Below the pieces are notes generated by a model. That model did no database searches. It saw nothing but the letters and a program-made list of their open reading frames with translations, and had not been told where the DNA came from. From Desulfobacterales bacterium (lineage in GTDB: Bacteria; Desulfobacterota; Desulfobacteria; Desulfobacterales; Desulfosalsimonadaceae), in NCBI GenBank assembly GCA_007135795.1, contig SLIE01000029.1, forward strand, positions 1 to 10,615: DNA of 10,615 nt, read 5' to 3'. Every line of letters starts with the position of its first letter. The first letter of the stretch is position 1. This document shows positions 1 to 5,305 of this stretch, in pieces. The translations under genes and the position numbers were made by a program.

Positions 1-203
1 AACAATTAGCCTCTCCTGATCGTTGTTTTTTGAATTTAAAACTTTTCTGATCAAGCTTAAGTTCTTTATGGTAATATAATTTTTTCCACTATGGTGGGTA
101 GCGACAGTTATACTTGGCCGGTTCATCTGTTGATGAACCGGCAGCAGGGGTTTTTGTGCAAAACACAGTGCAATGGGGCGTGGTTTTAAATGCCGCTGCC
201 CTT
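1..203. other. Non-coding flank beyond arrD
   Basis: Apart from the stem-loop at 117-142 this AT-rich flank shows only minor marks: CTGATC occurs twice (17-22 and 47-52) and GCTTAAGT lies at 55-62. No coding region is supported on either strand, and no arrC-like membrane subunit begins here. Confidence 0.5.
117..142. terminator. Strong stem-loop beyond arrD, possible terminator
   Basis: A perfect 11-bp stem (GCCGGTTCATC and its complement) closes a 4-nt loop, 61 bp past the arrD stop. On the minus strand no T-run follows, so it is a poor intrinsic terminator for the arr operon but could protect the transcript 3' end. On the plus strand a GGGGTTTTT run starts a few bases after the stem, so it would work better for a transcript coming from the left. 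Confidence 0.45.
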
Positions 204-881
204 TTAATCAATCGTCTTATCGTTTTTAAATGTATACTGCATAAACATTTCAAGACACTGTGCAAGGCTGCAATAAAAGAGGTGTACGTCGGCCTCGTAA
301 ATTCTGCCGCAAAATGCGGGAATCCAGGTACACATGTAATTATTTAGAAAATAAGATTTTGTTTGAACAAGTTTTATCTTTTCTTCGTGATTCCCTTCAA
401 CTTCAGCCAAGGACTCCTGGAAAAGCAGGTAATACAAGAATTCAAGCATGACAGCGATGTGATCCGGCATTTCATCAAAGTCCTTATCCATGCTGAGCCC
501 TGCCGTGCGGTAGAGTTCCGCGATCCCAATGGTTGACGGTCCCATGACCAGACCCTTCTTATCCAGGTAAAATGATGCGTACGGCGGGGCCATAATACTC
601 GGAGGACCCAGAAATAACCGGGTATATGCGACCGATAGTGCCGTGTTGCCATCCCTGCGGGTATACTTCTGTGCAGGCGGTGCAAGGTGCATTGCACCGG
701 GGCATGTTACTTTCAGAAGCGCTTTGAGTTTTGTCGTGATGCGCTCCTCCACAAGCACCTTTTTGTCAGGTGGATAGAAGCAGGCGGCAAGCAATCGACA
801 ACAATCGGCTTGTGCCATCTGCATGGCCGGTGCATTTTTTTCATGCTTTCTGCCTCGGCCTTCAGTCGCTATGTTTCTCAT
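204..881 (-). CDS. arrD: TorD/DmsD-family chaperone for the arsenate reductase (ArrD)
   Basis: A 225-residue cytoplasmic, mostly helical protein of the TorD/NarJ-like chaperone family. Such proteins bind the Tat signal and apo-form of a molybdopterin oxidoreductase and hold it until cofactor insertion is complete. Visible family marks are a segment around residues 85-105 (AYTRLFLGPP followed by PPYASFYLD) and the signature E137-x2-DH (140-141) followed by a hydrophobic LEFLYYL helix. The ATG is preceded by GGAG about 10 nt upstream. The start lies 6 bp after the arrB stop, so its ribosome-binding site overlaps the arrB end and the two genes are probably co-translated. Position as last gene after arrA and arrB makes ArrA the likely client. 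A shorter start at Met20 or Met22 is possible, since the first 20 residues are basic and low in family character. Family assignment is strong; client specificity is inferred from context. Confidence 0.85.
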   Translation of the reverse strand: MRNIATEGRGRKHEKNAPAMQMAQADCCRLLAACFYPPDKKVLVEERITTKLKALLKVTCPGAMHLAPPAQKYTRRDGNTALSVAYTRLFLGPPSIMAPPYASFYLDKKGLVMGPSTIGIAELYRTAGLSMDKDFDEMPDHIAVMLEFLYYLLFQESLAEVEGNHEEKIKLVQTKSYFLNNYMCTWIPAFCGRIYEADVHLFYCSLAQCLEMFMQYTFKNDKTID

Positions 882-887
882 TGTTGA

Positions 888-1712
888 TTAACTCCTTTTT
901 TTTCTGAAATTCCCATCTTCCTCTTTTATTCGTTCAGGCAGCATATAGTCATTGATATAAAAAACATTGGGCAGGTGCCCTCGTTGTTCGGGTTCGAGGA
1001 AATCCGCCCGGTTGTTACGTAATCTTCTTGCCTTGTGGGTTAGAAGCAAGTGGCTTATATCGCTTTCCGGGTCGTGACGATCCCCGAATATTCTTGCCTT
1101 AGCGGGACATGCTTCCACGCAGGTGGGAATTTTCCCCTCTTTTAACCGGTGATCACAGAAAACACATTTTTCAATCACACCATATTCCCTGACAGAGTTG
1201 TAATCCGAATGTCTGATTTCTGTCTTGTGCGGAGGGGTCGCACCGGCTGCATTCGATATCTCTTTTCCGGAAGCTGTTATTTTAGGGAGCAGCTCGGTCG
1301 TGTCCCGGTAAAAGGCATTAGGATCAGTAAAATTATAACTGATCACGCTGTAGCCGTGGAAGGCTCTGTCAACACCCCTCTCGCTGTATGGACATGCATC
1401 CTGGCATGACTGGCACCCGATGCATCGATCCTCGTTTTGCATGGTGATACCGTTTTCCTGTTTATACATGGCCTTTGGATGCACCGGACAGACCACCACG
1501 CAAGGGGCGTTGGTGCAATGGTTACATAAAACGGGATAAATAGAATATTGCATATCCGGAAACTTGCCTTTTTCCACGAAAACAAAATCCGCCCAGTTAA
1601 ATGACTGGTCCTCGGTCCGGTCCTGTGTGTTGTTTTCCGCTTTGCAGGCGATGGCGCAGGCACCGCAGCCTACGCATTTCTGTAAATCAATTACCATGCT
1701 GTATTGTGTCAT
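888..1712 (-). CDS. arrB: Arsenate respiratory reductase iron-sulfur subunit ArrB
   Basis: A 274-residue four-cluster ferredoxin-like subunit of the DmsB/PhsB/NrfC type. Sixteen cysteines fall in four groups: C13/16/19/23, C63/66/71/75, C97/100/103/107 and C183/186/198/202, enough for four [4Fe-4S] clusters. It should pass electrons from the quinol or cytochrome donor to the molybdenum site of ArrA. It has no signal peptide of its own, which fits export as a complex with the Tat-tagged ArrA. The ATG has a perfect AGGAGG (1721-1726) 8 nt upstream. It is somewhat longer than the roughly 234 residues I recall for Shewanella ArrB, with extra sequence between clusters III and IV (residues 110-180) and a charged C-terminal tail. 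Identity as ArrB rests on the arrA neighbour; by itself it could belong to other reductases of the family. Confidence 0.88.
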   Translation of the reverse strand: MTQYSMVIDLQKCVGCGACAIACKAENNTQDRTEDQSFNWADFVFVEKGKFPDMQYSIYPVLCNHCTNAPCVVVCPVHPKAMYKQENGITMQNEDRCIGCQSCQDACPYSERGVDRAFHGYSVISYNFTDPNAFYRDTTELLPKITASGKEISNAAGATPPHKTEIRHSDYNSVREYGVIEKCVFCDHRLKEGKIPTCVEACPAKARIFGDRHDPESDISHLLLTHKARRLRNNRADFLEPEQRGHLPNVFYINDYMLPERIKEEDGNFRKKRS

Positions 1713-1928
1713 GGTGACATCCTCCTGTAACTTGCATTCTGCAAGATATTATCAATTATGACGACGTCGCGGGTCGTCCAACATCTGTGTCTCCGCAAGC
1801 CCTCAGAATTTGCGGCTTATGCCTCGTAGGCATACACATGCACTTAAGTGTTCTGCTCCCTTCAGGATTGCACAGGCTTTTATCTTGAACTTCTTACAAG
1901 GCCGTCTGATTGTGACTTTTTAAAGCGC
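1713..1928 (-). other. Long arrA-arrB intergenic segment with four successive hairpins
   Basis: The gap between the arrA stop and the arrB start is 216 bp, long for adjacent subunit genes of one complex. It contains four perfect inverted repeats in a row: 1731-1745 (6-bp stem, 3-nt loop), 1760-1778 (6-bp stem, 7-nt loop), 1793-1815 (6-bp stem, 11-nt loop) and 1818-1834 (7-bp stem TATGCCT, 3-nt loop). A 10-bp palindrome CACTTAAGTG follows at 1841-1850. No T-run follows any stem on the minus strand, so none looks like an intrinsic terminator. The last hairpin ends 4 nt before the arrB ribosome-binding site. Possible roles are a cis-acting RNA, a processing or stabilising element setting arrA:arrB ratio, or a remnant of a mobile element. 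I recognise no known RNA family in it. Confidence 0.5.
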
Positions 1929-4511
1929 TTAGACCTTTTCAATCCGGACGCCGAAAAATCCACCATTTCGCGCGGAACTGCCGCTCATGGGTTCGTAAAC
2001 GTCAGGTATGATATCGTTGTTGTTCCCACCTCGGGGAATCGCATTTTTATAGTCTTTCGCAGCAAGTTGGCCATACGCCCAGTGCCCTTGCCCGAAGGCC
2101 TTGGTGACAGTTCCTGGACGGACCCCTTCCCACAGTTTTGCAGTAACCGTAATGGATCCGGCCATGGAAGTGACCCGGACGGTGTCACCGGTTCTTATAC
2201 CGATTTTACGACCGTCTTCCGGATTGATCTTGATGACGTCTTCCCATCTCTCGTCCCCAAGGTCGATTTTTTTGAATTCATAGTACCAGGAGGCGTTCTG
2301 GCTTCGTCCTTCACCGTTCAGCCGGGATTTGTAATCAATGAACAGAAAGGGATACTGGCTTGGGTCATCGACTCTTAATGGAGGTTCGTAATGAGGGAGA
2401 AAAGCAAGTTCACCTTTGCCTGTATACTCGATGGTTTCAAGGATTTCATCGATATTGGTGTTGTGCTTTTTTGCGTGCCCGGCAAGGGCGTCTTTCAGGA
2501 TTTCACTGTAAAACTCGAATTTTTTGGTAACCGTACCGAAATTTCCCCATAGTTTTCGAAAAGTATAAGGTTCTGAGTTGTAGATGCCTTTTTTCTTAAA
2601 ATCTTCCCACCCGGTGAGTTGGTCTCCCGGCAGTCGCTTTTCGGGTGCCCAAACCGGCTGGCTGAAAATTTTGGCTGAAAATTCGGCAAACTCTGTTGCA
2701 TTGGTTGGTTTTTTTCCGGTTTCAGGATCCTTGAATTCTTTGGAAAAATAATTGAACAGATTGGGAAAACCCTTGTCTTTAAGCTTTTCAGACAATATCC
2801 ACATGATTTCAGTTTCAAACGGTTTTGTATCCCACATCCGCTTTATGACTGACTGCTGTATGGATACATGGGCATATGTATTGGCCTTGTTGTTGATGAT
2901 ATTGATTTGTTCAAAAGGGGCTGTTGTTGCCGGGAGAACGATGTCTGCAAACTGCGCTATTTCAGATGGATGGGTCGTGACGCACACGTGAAATGGTATT
3001 TTAATAAAAGCCTTCTCCCACCGCTTCGTATCATGCCCGGAAAAAACGAAATTATTCCAGTAGCCCATGGCGACTTTTATCTCGTAAGGATCTTCGGTAA
3101 GGACGGCATTTGGTACATTGTTCGTGACTACGCCACCGCCGGATTTTCCATCTTTCAGTGCTGGAAACTTTTTCGTTCCCCGTTGATCGATTTTCAGGTG
3201 TTTTCGACCTTTTATTGCAATATCATCAAGGTAGTTGTCAGCCGCTGGTACTTTCCCTAAAGGTACAGACGGGTTCCGAAGCGTCCCGCCTTTATTGTCA
3301 ATTGACCCTAACAGCCCGTTCAAGGCATGAATCGCCGATGACGTGTATGCGCCGCGGGGGCTCATTACCGGGCCTGGTCCAAGCCAGACAGCAACGCGGG
3401 GTGCGGCGTGCCCCATATCTTCGGCGACTTTTTCGATCAGTTCTTGCTGGATGCCCGTTTTTTCAGCTGCCCATTCAGGTGTGGTATCCTTGAGTACGAG
3501 GTTCCACCATTTAATCAAGCCGTTTGTTTGATTCTCCTCAAAAAGATCCTCGTCTAACAAAGCGTTGCGAGAAGAGAACCATCCCTGGTTTTTATTTCCG
3601 GCAAATCTGTTGACCCCGTCCTTGAAGTCCCCGACAAATTCCTTGTTCCATAACCCTTTTTTCAGGATCACATGCGCCATGGCGAGGGCAAGCGCACCGT
3701 CTTCGCCGGGCTTGACCGGAAGCCAGTGGTGACCCTTGGCAGCCGAAGTGGAAAATCTCGGGTCAACCACGGCCACGGTGGCATTGTTCAGCAGATGGCC
3801 GAAACGATGAATCACATTGGGAACCTGACGATTGGAGCTCAAGGGATCGCAACCCCAGATCAACAGGTATTTTGTATTGACAAGATCGTAGTCACGATAC
3901 CCCCAGAACCCTTCTGTATAGTAAGGGCCGAATTTTTCGCCTTCGGCGCAGATGGCGCTGTGGGATATGTTGTTGGGAGATCCGAAGATTTCGGGAAACT
4001 TGCCGTATGCAATCGCGTTGGTCGTGGTTGAATACCGACCGCGCATCAACATGAATTTATGACTTTCGTTGTTGTTGCGAAGTTCCAGAAGTTTATCGGC
4101 AATGGTATCCATTGCCTCATCCCAAGTGATGGGGACGAATTTGGGGTCAACCCCCCGTCCTTTTTCCGGGTTGGTTCTTTTCACGGGAACCTTTATACGG
4201 TCCGGGTCATATACAAGCTGCAGGCCCATGTGCCCCTTGGGGCAGCAATAGCCGTTATTGGCTTTGCACAAGTGATTTCCCCGAACCTTGACCGCTCTGC
4301 CATCCTGGACGAAAATTTCAATCGGGCACCAGGCGGTACATGATTGGCAGGTGGAGGGAATCCATTTTCCTTTAGAATTGATTGCGGTTGGCTGCTCCCC
4401 GCTGGAAGGATCGCCTGTTGAGGCAAGGGCATTCAAGGCAGGCAGCCGCATTGTCAATGCCGCCCCTGCGATTCCGCTCACTTTCAAAAAATCTCTGCGC
4501 TTGATTTTCAC
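1929..4511 (-). CDS. arrA: Respiratory arsenate reductase catalytic subunit ArrA
   Basis: An 860-residue molybdopterin oxidoreductase that reduces arsenate to arsenite as terminal respiratory acceptor outside the cytoplasmic membrane. A Tat signal is clear: KRRDFLK at residues 4-10, a hydrophobic stretch, then ALAS near residue 30. Next come C55-x2-C58-x3-C62-x27-C90 for one [4Fe-4S] cluster, the spacing reported for ArrA. RGRY at 157-160 is the motif used to separate ArrA from ArxA, which has an XGRGWG-type motif. The active-site stretch has H184, S185, C188 (Mo ligand), K193 and Y205, matching as I recall the Shewanella ArrA arsenate pocket with a shift of about five residues. Length fits ArrA (about 850). 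The start codon is GTG, with AGGAGG at 4519-4524 and 7 nt spacing. It follows the receiver gene by 37 bp. Polysulfide or thiosulfate reductase is less likely given RGRY. Confidence 0.92.
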   Translation of the reverse strand: MKIKRRDFLKVSGIAGAALTMRLPALNALASTGDPSSGEQPTAINSKGKWIPSTCQSCTAWCPIEIFVQDGRAVKVRGNHLCKANNGYCCPKGHMGLQLVYDPDRIKVPVKRTNPEKGRGVDPKFVPITWDEAMDTIADKLLELRNNNESHKFMLMRGRYSTTTNAIAYGKFPEIFGSPNNISHSAICAEGEKFGPYYTEGFWGYRDYDLVNTKYLLIWGCDPLSSNRQVPNVIHRFGHLLNNATVAVVDPRFSTSAAKGHHWLPVKPGEDGALALAMAHVILKKGLWNKEFVGDFKDGVNRFAGNKNQGWFSSRNALLDEDLFEENQTNGLIKWWNLVLKDTTPEWAAEKTGIQQELIEKVAEDMGHAAPRVAVWLGPGPVMSPRGAYTSSAIHALNGLLGSIDNKGGTLRNPSVPLGKVPAADNYLDDIAIKGRKHLKIDQRGTKKFPALKDGKSGGGVVTNNVPNAVLTEDPYEIKVAMGYWNNFVFSGHDTKRWEKAFIKIPFHVCVTTHPSEIAQFADIVLPATTAPFEQINIINNKANTYAHVSIQQSVIKRMWDTKPFETEIMWILSEKLKDKGFPNLFNYFSKEFKDPETGKKPTNATEFAEFSAKIFSQPVWAPEKRLPGDQLTGWEDFKKKGIYNSEPYTFRKLWGNFGTVTKKFEFYSEILKDALAGHAKKHNTNIDEILETIEYTGKGELAFLPHYEPPLRVDDPSQYPFLFIDYKSRLNGEGRSQNASWYYEFKKIDLGDERWEDVIKINPEDGRKIGIRTGDTVRVTSMAGSITVTAKLWEGVRPGTVTKAFGQGHWAYGQLAAKDYKNAIPRGGNNNDIIPDVYEPMSGSSARNGGFFGVRIEKV

Positions 4512-4548
4512 TTTAAAACCTCCTTTTGGTTTAAACAGGCTGCTGAAG

Positions 4549-4920
4549 TTAAGTCGTAATTTCCTTGTCGCATCCGCTTTTCAATAAAAACAGGATCTCA
4601 TCCGGGTCAACCGGTTTTAGCATGCATGCGAAAATATGTTTCTCCATTGATTCTTTCAGATCAGGGTGAAATGACCGGGCTGAAACGGCGAGCAATACAA
4701 TATCGGGATTGTTTCGTTTGAAGCATCGAAACATGTGATTGTCCGTAGATACCGAGTCGAGATCCAGGATAACGGCGGAAAACTCATGTCGCGGCAGCTT
4801 TTTTTCCAGTATGGTAAAGTTGTTTCGCACCTGCGGCTTGTAACCGTTTTCTTTCAGCAATCCCGATATCAGGTTGCATTGGTTCTCATCCGTTCCCAGG
4901 ATTATGACGCGTTGATCCAT
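4549..4920 (-). CDS. Stand-alone receiver-domain protein with altered acidic pocket
   Basis: A 123-residue single-domain protein of the CheY/receiver fold with no output domain. Aligned by eye to the receiver domain of the regulator at 8580-9938, it keeps the phosphoacceptor Asp (D53, in AVILD), the switch Ser (S80) and the conserved Lys (K102 in MLKPVD). The usual acidic pair at positions 9-10 is Gly-Thr, with D11-E12 shifted one to two places, so Mg2+ binding and phosphorylation may be altered. The ATG has GGAGG (4931-4935) 10 nt upstream. It is the first gene after the sigma-54 promoter and lies 37 bp ahead of arrA, so it should be co-expressed with the reductase. It may be a phosphate sink or feedback element for the upstream kinase, or a partner in localisation or assembly. 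The function is unknown; only the fold is well supported. Confidence 0.75.
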   Translation of the reverse strand: MDQRVIILGTDENQCNLISGLLKENGYKPQVRNNFTILEKKLPRHEFSAVILDLDSVSTDNHMFRCFKRNNPDIVLLAVSARSFHPDLKESMEKHIFACMLKPVDPDEILFLLKSGCDKEITT

Positions 4921-5017
4921 CTTTTTGGATCCTCCGTTATGGTAGTTCGGCTTTGCTGCTTATGAAACCTTGCTATTAATTCTGTTAACATGCGGTTATA
5001 TAGTGTGTGTTTACAAT

Positions 5018-5033
5018 AGCAATAAAGATGCCA
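5018..5033 (-). promoter_or_regulatory. Sigma-54 (-24/-12) promoter of the receiver-arrABD operon
   Basis: Read on the minus strand the site is TGGCATCTTTATTGCT, against the consensus TGGCAC-N5-TTGCW. The invariant GG and GC are present with exactly 10 bp between them, and the only clear deviation is T for C at position 6. The predicted start of transcription is near 5007, giving a leader of about 87 nt before the receiver gene. Two sigma-54 activators with intact GAFTGA motifs are encoded immediately upstream, which makes this element functionally plausible. Confidence 0.85.
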
Positions 5034-5187
5034 AAGGGTTTTAACGCCGGGGGAGGGCTGTTTGTCATTGATCACTGGGGTTTTGGGAAAAGTTTAATGA
5101 GTTGGATGTTTTTCTATTTTTGGGTGATATTTGTGCCGGGATTGTACATGAATTTTTTTATTTGATAAATGCGTATATTTTACAATT

Positions 5188-5195
5188 ACTTAAGT
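5188..5195. promoter_or_regulatory. ACTTAAGT palindrome, candidate upstream activator site
   Basis: A perfect 8-bp palindrome about 155 bp upstream of the -24 element. The 10-mer ACTTAAGTGT occurs again at 1842-1851 in the arrA-arrB gap, and GCTTAAGT occurs at 55-62 beyond arrD. The distance suits an enhancer-binding protein dimer site, but which regulator would bind is unknown and chance occurrence is possible. Confidence 0.3.
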
Positions 5196-5305
5196 GTGTA
5201 TAGAAATAGGACACGAATGGTATGTAAGGGTTGTTACGGGTAAGTTCCGGACAGTCGAGCGAAGCGGTTACGAAATTATTAATACGGAGAGAGCAGAGGA
5301 GTTTC

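Larger units (their letters stand above)
4921..5305 (-). promoter_or_regulatory. Intergenic control region of the arr operon
   Basis: This 385-bp region separates the end of the transmembrane activator gene from the receiver-arrABD operon. It contains the sigma-54 promoter at 5018-5033 and, about 155 bp upstream of the -24 element, the palindrome ACTTAAGT at 5188-5195, at a distance usual for an enhancer-type activator site. An imperfect palindrome CATTGATCACTG lies at 5066-5077 between them, and a short palindrome TGTTAACA at 4983-4990 lies in the predicted leader. The stretch 5100-5200 is AT-rich, which would suit DNA bending, but I found no exact IHF consensus. No convincing intrinsic terminator follows the activator gene, so read-through into the operon cannot be excluded. 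No coding region is supported here. Confidence 0.55.

Noticed and set aside
1818..1834. Intrinsic terminator between arrA and arrB
   Set aside because: The stem is only 7 bp and no T-run follows on the minus strand, so termination is unlikely.
1848..2378. Open frame of 176 codons on the plus strand over the arrA 3' end
   Set aside because: It lies antisense to the well-supported arrA coding sequence, has no recognisable domain, and its start falls within the hairpin-rich gap. It is a shadow frame.
1929..4511. Identification as arsenite oxidase ArxA or as a polysulfide/thiosulfate/tetrathionate reductase
   Set aside because: RGRY at residues 157-160, the C-x2-C-x3-C-x27-C spacing and the H/S/C/K/Y active-site set fit ArrA; the ArxA-type XGRGWG motif is absent.
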